Positions 32,418 through 43,508 of a DNA stretch of 64,000 bases are shown piece after piece. Below the pieces are notes generated by a model. That model saw only the letters and a list, made by a program, of their open reading frames with translations. It made no database searches and was not told the DNA's origin. Positions within the stretch are counted from its first letter, which is position 1. Every line of letters starts with the position of its first letter. Origin of the DNA: Skeletonema tropicum (lineage: Eukaryota > Bacillariophyta > Thalassiosirophyceae > Thalassiosirales > Thalassiosiraceae); contig JAWZXG010000034.1 in NCBI GenBank assembly GCA_037178625.1, positions 1 through 64,000 on the forward strand, in the 5' to 3' direction. Made by a program: the position numbers and the translations under genes.

Positions 32418-32620
32418 GCGTGGACAAGAACAAGAAGAGCAAAGAGACCAAACAACCGGCAACCCCACATCCCCCAGGCGTTGAGAGGAAGCTAAGCAAC
32501 GATACTAAGAGACCAGCACGGTAGCAGGCGTCGACAAGAACAAGAAGAGCAGAGAGACCAAGCGAGAGGCAACCCCAAATCCCGCAGGGTCGAAGACGAG
32601 CAACGATACGAAGAGACCAG
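32418..32620 (+). repeat. Tandem duplication, 110-bp unit, two copies
   Basis: Units begin near 32418 and 32528. Both contain GACAAGAACAAGAAGAGCA, GGCAACCCCA and GCAACGATAC in the same order with scattered differences. It is probably non-coding or part of the decayed gene before it. Confidence 0.75.
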
Positions 32621-32781
32621 CAGCACCACACCCCAATGCTCAAATTGATGTTAAAAGATTGAAAACAAGTTAGTGATTACAATAACACAAGTGGCATTGC
32701 GTCATGTACACTCTTGAACTCACCCTCTCTCTAAGTATTATCTTGTGTTCAAAATTAGTTTTACGGAATACCCACTGCAAT

Positions 32782-32850
32782 CAGCTCCTGAATACCATCC
32801 TAAACTAATCACTTATTAATCCATCAAAAAAAATCTGTGCAAAAAAAATT
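32782..32850 (+). mobile_element. 3' tail of the retrotransposon family seen at 50.4 kb, plus strand
   Basis: A 36-bp stretch starting CAGCTCCTGAATACCATC is identical to the reverse complement of 50446-50481 in the 3' end of the retrotransposon at 50.4-52.4 kb. Here it is on the plus strand and is followed by A-rich sequence (two runs of eight A). It is probably an extremely 5'-truncated insertion. The word TATCTTGTGTT, which precedes the poly(A) of the longer element, also occurs just before at about 32740. Confidence 0.65.
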
Positions 32851-33463
32851 AACACCCCCCCCCCCCCTCTTCAAGGCACTAACGCAGATTCGCTACTCTC
32901 CAATACTAAGTAATGAAGAACCAGTCATTAGTTGTTGCTGGGATGCGTCAACATGGGCTGTACAAATAATAATGATCCCAACACCCACACATTATTTTTG
33001 CACCATTACTTGTCACTGTAAACGGCCGCCATTAATAAATAACAAGCCTTGTCGAGCAGAATATTTCACCAATAGTGGATATTATTTTTGATGTCGGTTC
33101 GGCGGAGTTGTTCGGTGTTCGTCGACGGCGATGGTGTTGTCATTGACATGGTAGGAATATAATTGCATCATCCGACCAACTCGACGATGATGGTTATGTT
33201 CATAGTCATTTTCACAACAGACGATGCCCCATTAGGAAAATAAACGGCGGTTCGGAGATCCTATGCCATAATAGGGGAGGGGAATGTCGATTATTAGCCT
33301 AATAGAAGCATATTCATTGACCTCATTTTTACTAGTAGTCCACCATGGTGAAGGCATTTTGATGGATTTTGAGAGGTGGGGGGCCTCATGGGTGATGTGA
33401 TTGAAGAACAAACAACTTACTATTAGGGGATCACCCAAAACAGCCTTTCTTGCATTGCATATC
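32851..33463. other. Intergenic
   Basis: It begins with a run of about 14 C. No gene or clear repeat was recognised. Confidence 0.35.
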
Positions 33464-35118
33464 TTGGGTTCCCTCCTGGGGCCACTAATTAGCGGAAAAA
33501 CCACTAATTAGTAGTCAGTTTACGATCTCCTACGACCCCCTTATAATCACTCAAACGTTATCAAATTCAGGTGGCACCCTCTTCAATGTCTTGACAAGGC
33601 GTACACCTATTATCTCACGTGTTCCCTGGAGAGGGCCCAACCTATTAACGTTCAAACACTAGCCTACTGACAAATTTGGCGAACAGCCGACGAGTTTTTT
33701 TCGGAAGTTTTGCAACTTCAACTTGGGGGTACGTAGGAATTGATATCAAAAATGTTGCCACCCGTAGAACTCACATTTCATCACACCATCACCATGGCGA
33801 AAGAGGCCCAGCATACGAGCCGTCGTATCTGCATTTAGTAGATGCTTTTACCCATCAGAAAGCATACCACAACAGTCACAATATGAGTGGCTAACCAGGT
33901 GGTCGAAGAAGAGCATCGAGATGGCCTGGATCCTACAACAATCATGCACAAACTTCACCGGCAACCGGATGATGTCCCAACCACCATGCAAAGTTATTTG
34001 CAGTCGACATACGACGGTATTCTACTCGAAAACAACGATCCCTACCCAAAGCGGCCAACCTATCTACAGATGGGGACATGGAAAGCGGCCCATCTACCCA
34101 AGAGAGTTCGTTTTGGTTAGCATCTCACATGAATTGAAGCGACGGGGATGCGATGATGACGATTTATCGACACAAATATAATGGCAATATTCAATAATTA
34201 TTCGACAAATCAACCGCTTTAAATGGAATAAAAACAAAGACAGCATCATATGATATTAATTATAGGAATATTGTTGGTGGAATGGTCCAAATTAATGACA
34301 GGGCGGCTGCAGGTGATGCCAGGTTGTGGTGTAGCGCATTTTTTCCAAAAAAAAATTGGCATCCATCAGCACCAAATCACCACTCTATGATGTATGTTTG
34401 GCCAATAAGTAATGCAAATCCGATGGTGATCTCTTGCACAGCGACCACAACGACATTAATGTACACGACGATATCCTTTGATTGGCTGTTATCTCCGCTA
34501 AACCTGCGCCTACACCTCATTTCAGCAGAATTTGCGTTAATTTGCGCCCTTCTCGTGTCAAGATATCGCATACTAGAGTTGAGAATTCTCCACCCCAACG
34601 TGATTTTCGTCGTCAATCAGCCAAGTAAATGTTAGAACAACATCATATGCAGTGCAGGAAAGCTTCCTGCTCTCCTATTCGCCCCAACAGGCGAGCTAGA
34701 CGGTCAAGCCCGTGCTTGAATTCAAGCCAGATTTTACAAAATGTCGGCAGAAGGTTGGCACACAGTACATCAAGGATAGGCGTGCCACATGCCGCATAGA
34801 GGTCAAAACCTACTCCACATATCATAAGAAGGTTCCCATGTGCACTGTTTGTTGGGGGAAGCATAAACAATTACACAACAACACATAATTCTCGACCACT
34901 AATTAGTGGTCACTAAAATAGCGATTTTATGGTGTGTATATAGCTATCTCTACTTCTATTTGGGCGTTTTCATTGCGGATTTTTGGGCTTGGACTCTGTT
35001 GTAGAGGTCTTTGGTGGTGTATTCCTTGAATGTTAGGGTTTGGGAGGTGTTAGAATGTCCTCTAACTACCCCCTACGTATGACCACTAATTAGTGGTTTT
35101 GGCCAGGAGGGAACCCAA
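33464..35118. mobile_element. Non-autonomous DNA element with long TIRs and ACTAATTAGT palindromes, about 1.65 kb
   Basis: The left end reads TTGGGTTCCCTCCTGG then GCCACTAATTAG. The right end is its inverse, CTAATTAGTGG then CCAGGAGGGAACCCAA. The palindrome CCACTAATTAGTGG or close variants recurs near 33481, 33501, 34896 and 35083, and at 34895 it extends to 18 bp. Short open frames inside (33676-33894, 33887-34120) match no family I know. No target duplication was certain. A non-autonomous TIR transposon is the best reading. Confidence 0.7.
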
Positions 35119-35630
35119 TCTAGATTTTTCTTCTACCAAAATCAAATAGGGGATAACCTAATCAAATCGATACGCAGCCCATTCTTTTATGTGCCCTGTT
35201 TTCGGGTCGGTGATAAATTTTTGGCTGTTGGCTACCATATGGCCTTTCCCGCTATGTTTTGTTAGTGAAGTGATCTAGGGATTTTGGCGAAAATGATTGC
35301 CAAAAGAATGTTTTAGGCTGTAATATGATTTTCCAATACCTCCATCCAACATCCTTTTGTTGACCATACTGGAGTTTCTATATATGTTGGTTGTCCGATA
35401 ATTCCAATGCCCCACAAAAATGCAAGTTTGAGGTTTGAGGTTTGTGAGTCCCTGTCTCTCTCTCTAGACAAATTCGGCGTTGGCAGTTGGCACACAGCCA
35501 TCCCAAATGCAACGAAATAATGACAAAAGGCATCTTTCTTATTGTATCAGTATACACGTACACTTTACACTTTACAAAAACGGAATTCAAAGTCTTCGAC
35601 TGATCTTGTCGCAACAAAAATTGATATTAC
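35119..35630. other. Intergenic, mostly DMT 3' flank shared with the third copy
   Basis: From 35237 onward this is the downstream flank of DMT copy 2, and it recurs inverted downstream of copy 3. No gene is present. Confidence 0.5.
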
Positions 35631-37143
35631 TCAGAGAATGTCCACGTCTTCATTTGCCACATTCTTTGTGCCCTTCTTCTCTGTGAAAGCTCCATACATC
35701 ATTATTCCACTAACTACTACCACTAGACTGACAAATTTAGAATCGCTCCAGCACATTTCTCTACCACCCCACTTCTCACAAAGGAAATAGGCACCAGCTG
35801 CAAAAACAAGTACTGCTTGTAGACCCTTTAGTATACCTGCAGATGTTGCTCCACCTGGGAAATACTTCAGAGTCCCATAGTACGTCAGGGAGTGCACAAA
35901 GCTCGAAACTGTAATGGATCCTAATATGAACAAAGCTTCAAGTGCAGTTGTGTCCGATTCTCTCATAGGGGCCAAAATCAGCGGCTCAAGGCGCGGCAGT
36001 GTGTAGAATATTTGCCAAAGTAGAAACGCCAACGTTGCAACCGTTCCTTGGATAGCACAATTGGCACGAGCAGAAAGATGATCTCTCTCTTTGGGAGTGT
36101 CATTTGTACTCAATGAATTGTCGGCATTCGGAGAAGGCGTCATAATCCTTTCACACATCACATACGTCAATCCATGAAATGATGATCCAACAAAGACTAG
36201 GATTGCTCCCATGAAGACATTTTCGCCGACTGCTTTGGAGTCACGCGCAGTCAAAGCCAAGCCGAGGACGACTAGACACACACCAGCCCACTGGAGTTTC
36301 ACCATAGATCGCGAAAGCAAAACTCTTGAGAATATGGCCGCCCAAATGGTAACTGAGCTGTAAATAATTGCAAATACTGTTGGGCCGGCTAAATTGTTTC
36401 CAGTGTACACCATTGATTGAGCGAATAAGTCAAACATAGCTATACCAGATGCTTTGAGAAGCAGCGTTCTATCAGATGGCCAATGTTCTTCTTCCTCTTC
36501 TATCTCTTTCGGCTTGTGCGATGATGCAGCAAGAGAGTTATCATCTTGCGCATTGTACCGTTTCTTTTGGTCGTCTCCGGATAATAAGTGTTGCATCGAA
36601 CCATCTGATTGTTTCCGAGGCGAACAACGAAATGTAAAGATGGCTAAGGCTGGTCCTATGTAGTAAAATAACATGTACAGTTGACATTTCGGGTTGGCTA
36701 GGCCTGCATGAGTTGCATAGGCCATTTGTATTGGCTGCGTCACTCCTGACAGCACATAAAGTATGGCGTTGGTGTATACCAACATCATTGATGGATGTTG
36801 CTCTGCCATGATGTTGCTCTCCTTTCTTTTCACTGCTTTGCGAAGAGTTTGTAGATTGAACTTGTGTAGAGGATTGGCGGCGACGACTGGTGCTGGTGTC
36901 GACAAGCATGCCTTCGCCTTTGATTGAGCTGGGCTAGCGTCGGTGCCGGCGGCGCGGTCAGCAATGCGGTTGCAAGAGGTTGCAAATTGTTGTTCAAGAT
37001 TCAAGAAGTGGTGTCAGGGCACAAGGCAGGAATCTCGGAAGTTCCATTCATCTCATCCGCTCGTCATCGGCATCATGTAGCATGGCACATAAAAGAATAA
37101 CGGCATCATCGCATCAACGCGACAGTGCCGCCTCTGAAAAGTC
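35237..37143. repeat. Dispersed duplication arm A (with 62007-63903, inverted)
   Basis: This 1.9-kb block holds DMT copy 2 with about 390 bp of 3' flank and about 330 bp of 5' flank. It matches 62007-63903 in reverse orientation at very high identity. Homology stops abruptly at GGCCATA on one side and at CTGAAAAGT on the other. Confidence 0.88.
35631..36809 (-). CDS. DMT-superfamily transporter, copy 2
   Basis: This 392-residue protein starts at ATG 36809 (MAEQHPSMMLV) and has the same ten-helix layout as copy 1. An in-frame upstream extension exists but has no ATG. The region that codes the copy 1 N-terminus is shifted out of frame here (ATG 36909 frame), which favours the shorter start. 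It differs from copy 3 at about five residues. The presence of three copies suggests a dosage or diversification benefit, but no substrate can be named. Confidence 0.75.
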   Translation of the reverse strand: MAEQHPSMMLVYTNAILYVLSGVTQPIQMAYATHAGLANPKCQLYMLFYYIGPALAIFTFRCSPRKQSDGSMQHLLSGDDQKKRYNAQDDNSLAASSHKPKEIEEEEEHWPSDRTLLLKASGIAMFDLFAQSMVYTGNNLAGPTVFAIIYSSVTIWAAIFSRVLLSRSMVKLQWAGVCLVVLGLALTARDSKAVGENVFMGAILVFVGSSFHGLTYVMCERIMTPSPNADNSLSTNDTPKERDHLSARANCAIQGTVATLAFLLWQIFYTLPRLEPLILAPMRESDTTALEALFILGSITVSSFVHSLTYYGTLKYFPGGATSAGILKGLQAVLVFAAGAYFLCEKWGGREMCWSDSKFVSLVVVVSGIMMYGAFTEKKGTKNVANEDVDIL

Positions 37144-37354
37144 ATGGCGACCACCTCCGCCAACTTCTTCCCTCTTTGATTTACATTGGGGGCTCTATTT
37201 ACGTGGCGGGAACCGTCACACGTCGCTGACCGCCGCGCTGACTGCATACATCGGCTGAACGATGCCGTTGCCGGTGAGGATCTCGCTAAAGAGCTACAAC
37301 TACAAACCTATGTGAATGCATCAAAGTTGTATGTATTATATTGTTCAATTAACC
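36810..37354. other. Intergenic, divergent promoter region
   Basis: Spacer between divergent DMT copy 2 and the glutaredoxin gene. The part to 37143 recurs upstream of DMT copy 3. I see no other feature. Confidence 0.4.
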
Positions 37355-38094
37355 ATGAAGTTCAATACACTCACCGTCATATCTTCCCTAGTGGTACTGC
37401 AGAGGGCTTTAGCATTCGTTGTCCCAACAGTGGCGAGAAATGATCTTCCAAAAACTACTTCCACCACACTCGCAATGAATCCGATCGATGGTGAGTAGAG
37501 CGAGATGTACATATTTATTGACACACTCACTTACATTGACGCGCCGCTTCAACACGCTGAGTGTCAATGAATGTGTACGACGACTATAGGACGTTATCTG
37601 GACAGTGCGAAAGGTCTCTCCTTCTGACTGACATTGAGGATGATTATATGTATATTGACGATAATCTTGCTTTGTCTCATCGATGCGTACCAAATTTAGG
37701 GCTCTTCTCTTTTCTCAAAGAAGGCAAGGTCGGCCTCGTGAAATCTCTTGCAGGCGACTACGACTCAGCAGCGGTTCGAAGTAAAATTGACAACCTTGTT
37801 AGTGAGAACAATGTATTAATGTTCAGTTTCACCACATGTCCGTTTTGCATCAAGGCGAAGGCGGTTCTTGACGAGAAGGGTGCAAAGTATACGGTGGTTG
37901 AGTTGGATCAAGTTCCAGATGGAAAGGCGATAAGAGCTGAAATGGGTGACATGTTGGGTCGAACAAGTGTTCCAGCAATTTGGATCAAAGGGACATTTAT
38001 TGGAGGATGCAACGATGGTCCCATGGGGGGAATCAATACATTGAACTCTAGCAATCAACTCGATGGAATGCTCCAGGATGCAGGGGCGATTTAA
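37355..38094 (+). CDS. Glutaredoxin with likely plastid presequence, two exons
   Basis: Exons 37355-37490 and 37700-38094 give 176 residues. The thioredoxin fold has the dithiol active site TTCPFC (about residue 85), then TVVELDQVPDG, the cis-Pro motif TSVPAIWIKG and the glutathione-binding GGCNDG. It reduces disulfides and glutathionylated proteins using glutathione. The N-terminus is a signal peptide (MKFNTLTVISSLVVLQ) ending in RALAFVVPT, which fits the A-x-A-F motif of diatom plastid targeting, and is followed by a Ser/Thr-rich transit region. An extra helix (LFSFLKEGKVGLVKSLAGDY) precedes the domain. Confidence 0.85.
37491..37699 (+). other. Intron, 209 nt
   Basis: Donor GTGAGT and acceptor CCAAATTTAG, phase 1. 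It separates the targeting peptide exon from the enzyme exon. Both frames are continuous only after removal. Confidence 0.8.
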
Positions 38095-38448
38095 ATGCGT
38101 GAATCAGTTTTAGATGTGAATTGGATGGGACGACGCTAATTAGATACTGACCATGTATGATTTTGATGCAATATTCACTTTGCTCTGTGAAAGACGCGAC
38201 CAAGGCAGAGCCAACCCCAACCAAAACTCTGCTTAACCTATCCGCTGGTTGATGAAATCTGCAGTTTTTCACATTTTTATGACATCGTCAGAAAACGTTC
38301 TCAATTGTCCTCAGACAACTCTTCACAAAACACCAAAACTAGCCTAACACTAAAAAGTAGTGTGAAAAAAAAAAAATATATTAAATACTACTTATACAAT
38401 ATATTCAATAAAAAGAAAAAATTCAAACTACCCAACAACAAATAGTCC

Positions 38449-39192
38449 TACTAACCACCCTCGTAAGCCAATCTGAGAGGTCCAATTGTGGCTGGCCGGC
38501 ATCACTACATTCAACCAGATCGTATCTATCGTCGTCAGTATAGCTATGAGGCGCTTCTAGTGGCCCATTATAGTCGGTGGCGATACTAAACAAGCTCATT
38601 GGCACTGCTCAGACGGGTTGATTTCGTAGAATCGAAGCTACCACCCTCGTAGCCAATCTGAGAGGTCCAATTGTGGCTGGCCGGCATCACTACAATCAAC
38701 CAGATCGTATCTATCGTCGTCAGTGTAGCTATGAGGCGCTTCTCTAGTGGACCATTATAGTCGGTGGCAATACTAAACAAGCTCATTGGCACTGCTCAGA
38801 CGGGTTGCTTTCGTAGAAGCGAAGCTACCACCCTCGTAGCCAATCTGAGAGGTCCAATTGTGGCTGGCCGGCATCACTACATTCAACCAGATCGTATCTA
38901 TCGTCGTCAGTATAGCTATGAGGCGCTTCTCTAGTGGCCCATGGCAATACTAAACAAGCATATTGGCACTGCTCAGACGGGTTGCTTTCGTAGAAGCGAA
39001 GCTACCACCCTCGTAGCCAATCTGAGAGGTGCAATTGTGGCTGGCCGGCATCACTACATTCAACCAGATCGTATCTATCGTCGTCAGTATAGCTATGAGG
39101 CGCTTCTAGTGGCCCATTATAGTCGGTGGCGATACTAAACAAGCATATTGGCACTGCTCAGACGGGTTGCTTTCGTAGAAGCGAAGCTACCA
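38449..39192. repeat. Satellite array, about 185-bp period, four units
   Basis: Units start at CCACCCTCGTA near 38455, 38641, 38829 and 39005. Each contains CAATCTGAGAGGT, GGCTGGCCGGCATCACTAC, CGTATCTATCGTCGTCAGT and GGCACTGCTCAGACGGGTTG. Spacings are about 186, 188 and 177. Units are nearly identical, with small indels near GGCCCATTATAG. An A/T-rich tract (38365-38430) precedes the array. Confidence 0.92.
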
Positions 39193-40038
39193 CCCATATA
39201 GATGACCTTTAAAGTTTCTTTTAACGTGTGCAGCCGCACCTTTTCGTACCACATTGTATATATCTTGGTTTTTACGCGGACCAGGTTAGTGGCTTTTGTA
39301 GTCGGTTTTGATTTTACAGAAACACATTTGCACTGCTCAGAATGAGTATTGTATGATGTAGTGGGTTGGATAAGTAGGATACATTGCATTATGACTTTTC
39401 TGAAGTGCATATCGTACCGTTCCTCTGATGCAAACACAAAATGTTTCTTTGATGGGCACGCCGCGCAATCCATTATTTTTTGTGCATGCTTGCAAAGTTA
39501 ATCACCCACGTCACTACGACTCCGGACACGCACATCAACGTTCTGATTGATTAACCCTAAATACTCGGTTATTATCTTCTTCTTGTGAGTGAGAGGGGGC
39601 CAGTGAGAGAAAGTAAAGAAAGAGAAACATAAAGCATTTGCATTTTCAACTGCTCTTGCTTGTTGCTTGCTCCGGCCGTCGGTCCGGCATAAGTATTTAA
39701 CGTTTAGTACCTACATAACAATGAGTGGACTGGTTGCTGGTTGTGACTGTGCTCAAATCTGTGGTTCGAGTTCAAGATATTATTGCATTAGATTCAATTC
39801 TCATTGTTGTCCTTCTTAACTCAGAATGATAGCTCCATCAATAGGGATACTTTAACAACTTTTCTCCTGGTTCCAGTTTCAGTTACTTCTCACCTTCGAT
39901 TTTGCAAGTTGATTGCGAACGTTCCATACATCTACATATTCACAATATTCTCTTTAGAGTGCAATGCATACAACGGAACGATTGATTTAGGTACTCTCCC
40001 CTACAAACACCCCGAAACTGAAACACTGAGCCGCGAGA
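39193..40038. other. Intergenic
   Basis: No gene was recognised. It should contain the promoter and 5' UTR of the next gene. Near 39325 the word TTGCACTGCTCAGA recalls the satellite unit. Confidence 0.35.
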
Positions 40039-41104
40039 ATGAGCAATAATGCAGAGCATACAGATACATCTCGTGATTCGGGATCTGATGAGGTCATACT
40101 CCACAGGATGCAGCATCAGCATTCTTTGTCTCAGCTTGAACGTGAAGAGATTTCGAGAGGAGAAACAGGTAAGTGATTCTCTTCCAAAGGCAGCAGCTTC
40201 GATGCTTCTGTTGCCTTGAAGTCTTCAAGTGCCTGCAGTTATTACTGCTCTTCAATCCTTTGAGCTGGCACTGCATCTTTTCAGTTGAATTAGTAATGCC
40301 TATCGAAAGTTCTGCGAAATCCTTGCCAAACCATTTTTGACGCGTTCTTTTTATTATTTCTCACATTCCACAAATCTATATACTCTTGCAGAAGAGAGAG
40401 TTTTGACTTTTCAGACACTCATGATGCAGCAAGAGAGGACATCATCCCAGCTGAAGTTTATCTCAAACCAACAATCATTATTGGATGATGTCAAGGAGAT
40501 TGAAGAAAAGAAGTTTTTCACACCTTCTAGTTACGTCAAAGAAGTATCTGTTGCTCTTGCCGCAAAGAGGCCATCTTCTCTTAGCAACGTGCGTGATCCA
40601 AATCAAAGGCAGCTTGAAGATACGTTGTTAGGGAGAGAAAAATCGTTCCCGGGCAAAGAATCAGTTCAAGAATCAGACCCTGGTAATTCTTCACTCTTGG
40701 ACGCAGCTCGAAAAACTGCAAATTTGGTTGAATCCTCGACTACCTTTCCACCAGGAATGCTTTCATCCCACGATACTTGGTATCTTATGCCTTGTCAACA
40801 TTATGTCTTCTCAAACAACGCAATTAAAGATGAGAGTATCGAGAGTTTACGGCTAGCCGCCGCCGCTGCTCTAAACCTATCATCAGAGTCTCCAAAGAAT
40901 GAAGTAGATGAATACCATATGTCAGTCAACGCTGCTCAAGCAACATCCTCCAGCCACGATAGGTCGGGGGAGACAATTTATCAGGAGCAATTCTCCATTC
41001 CGTTGCCATCCAGATCACCGGTGTTGTCCCAATGTTCAGAAAAAGAGAAACGACATGTAGATGACAACAAGCCCTCCGCAGACAGTGAAAATGACAGCGA
41101 ATGA
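40039..41104 (+). CDS. Hypothetical protein, two exons
   Basis: Exons 40039-40168 and 40392-41104 give 280 residues that match no family I know. The N-terminal part is His/Gln/Glu-rich (MSNNAEHTDTSRD, MQHQHSLSQLEREE), followed by a helical stretch ERVLTFQTLMMQQERTSS that could form a coiled coil. The rest is Ser-rich and probably disordered, with LRLAAAAALNLSS as a short helix, ending in an acidic Ser/Asp tail. The splice model rests on good GTAAGT and TTGCAG sites and on the phase match. Confidence 0.5.
40169..40391 (+). other. Intron, 223 nt
   Basis: Donor GTAAGTGATT and acceptor TACTCTTGCAG, phase 1, joining RGET to EERVLTF. The upstream part of the downstream open frame (from 40337) is then intron. 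Confidence 0.65.
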
Positions 41105-43508
41105 TATATGATGCATTATGATAGCACCCTTTCTACTTACTTATGCTTTCAACGCAGTACTTATGATTGCTTGAAAATTTCTTCTCTGCAGTGGTTTCCG
41201 TCGTCTGCATCAGCCATCTTAATCCTGACATGATAATGCGCTCAAATGGATATTCATGAACGGTGATGAACTTTCATTCCGATCATGCTGTACTTATCTG
41301 TTTTGCCATCCAATTACTGTCGACAGCCACAAGCTCAAATCGCTATTACGTACATACTTAACATAAGTCATGATGGATCACTCTAGCATAGCACTAAGTA
41401 GACGGTTGGAGAAGCCCCCACCACACCCTCGAGTTCTGGGCTTTGTTTTGTCTCAAGAGTCGCCGGTTGTGCTTAGTTGAAACAAGTATGTGTATTTCTA
41501 GAGTTGTAGGAGTAAGTATGAGTTCTTCGGCTCGGTTATCAAGAGGAAGTCTTTTTTTGCTTCATTTCATTCCGAACGAATCCGATTAGCCGGAGTTCGA
41601 AGTTAGGCTGCTGGTTTGTGCTGGTGGAGACCTTGGGGACGTTTGATACTAATTCCTTCACGTTAAACTCCCCCAAGGTCGGAGCACTTGATCGTCGGAA
41701 TTAGTATCATACGTCCTCAAGGTTATGAGAAACGAGAAAATACCTCAACAAAAATTACCACGTGCGGAGCACTGATCCTAAACCCTAAACTCCCACTTCA
41801 ACGCACACAACTAACAATCAACGATGCCAACCAACAATCTTGCTATTGATCGACAAGGCGTACAATCATACGACAGAGAACTCTTTGGTATGATGACGCG
41901 TGGTAGATCAATAATTGCCCTTTCTCTTGATCCGTCGTCAGAGGCAGCTGGTGCGATGCCCAACATCATCAATTGCTCCGGATTCTCGTCGGTGACACAA
42001 CTTGAACTCAACGCATAAGATAACATATCTGAGTGACCTTCGTTGATGTGACGATGGGTAAAGAGACGTCTTGCAAATGACGATCTAAGGGTGAAAGTAG
42101 AGACACAATAGCACTCAATGTACGATAATGCTATGGTGTGTGGTGCAATACTCCTCTGCATTCGACAAGACGCAATACACACAACAACAAAACATGCGCA
42201 AATCAATACGATAAAACACAATTAATGAGGACAGCACCACTGTTTTTTGAGCTTAACGGCTGATGGATGTTTCTATTTCATCTTACAGTATCGATAATGC
42301 GCAAAAACTGTCTTCAGCTACGATGTAGACACTCACATCAACATACAACCCACAGATATGCTGCATGCAGCCAAACAATTCTGATTCAATCTTCATGCTG
42401 TCGATGAGAATAAATAAAAGTAGAAGAGAAAGACAAAGTGTTATGCATCATGATGAGTTTGTGTGCATATTATGTGCATCGGCTGCTCAGAGATGCGCGG
42501 ACACAATATCGACAATGCGTCTAAACTGAGTAGATTGACTGACCACTTATATCTGAAGTTGGCATAACGATGTATTTGATGGGAATCGCGACAAGATATA
42601 TTATCATGATGACATTATGAAAACCAATGGCTACCATGATGGCATGTGTCGATGATAATATTATGACATATCGACCAATGAGCAATGAGGGACTCCACTA
42701 ACATTCAACGACGGCAGTATTGAAAACGACTGTCAATGTTCTCCCAAAGATGGAGACTTTATCTCTAGAGTCATACTATCATGACTCGTAGAAATGGTAG
42801 CCCCAACTTACTTCCGAATCTATGAAGAGAAACGTAAAAAGAGATACATTCATACCTCGGCTTCCCTCATTCTAATTGAAATCATAGTAGGTATTAGATT
42901 AGATGAAGTACTACACATCATTTTAAATCCTTCCACAGATAATATTATTTGTTTTGCAGAGATACGCACTCTGTCGACAGCTTATCATTACCATACTATC
43001 CGATCAGCTTAAATCTTGATGAGATTTGATTTGATATGAAAGCTAGAGCTTATCTAGTGTTCTTTCTCTTCTCTTTTTCCCCTCTTCTCCTTCGTTTTTC
43101 TTAAAACTCCTCCACCAGCACCAAAAAAAAGCCCGAAGTTACCCCTTGAAGGACAGGATGGGTTAACCTTAAAATTAGCGAAAAAATTGCCTTCTTTCAT
43201 GAAGTAAACGGTTCCCGTGAGTAAACTCTATATGTACTCTGTACACCTTCTCTAAACTATCCTGGCAAAAATAAGCCGTAAGCCAAGTAAGTAAGGGTCA
43301 ATGAAGGTCAAGGACCGACTGTGAACTGCTTCTTCTTACTATGGCAATGGCTAGCAAGTAGATTAACTAGTAGATTGATGCAGCTAGCAATCCCTCGCCA
43401 GGTTTGATCACATGTGTTGTGATCATCCTGTACCATAACCTCCGACTGATCTCATCATTGATTGGTAACAAGATCTCGCTGCTTGCTGTACCGACGATAC
43501 CCAGGTCA
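41105..43508. other. Intergenic, about 2.4 kb
   Basis: A long stretch with no supported gene. It contains a strong inverted repeat at 41630-41723. The opposing open frames at 41811-42221 lack family features. The end (43380-43508) is the probable 5' UTR of the next gene. Confidence 0.4.
41630..41723. repeat. Inverted repeat (hairpin), arms 27 nt
   Basis: The left arm is 41630-41656 and the right arm 41697-41723, complementary at about 25 of 27 positions, with a 40-nt loop. The arms carry TTTGATACTAATTCC and its inverse GGAATTAGTATCATA. Confidence 0.88.

Noticed and set aside
37561..37700. ATG at 37561 as the glutaredoxin start
   Set aside because: The sequence before 37700 lies in an intron. 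Splicing from the 37355 exon gives a targeting peptide and fits in phase.
41811..42221. 136-codon minus frame opposite a 64-codon plus frame
   Set aside because: Neither has a recognisable domain or a supported splice or promoter context. The region is otherwise non-genic.
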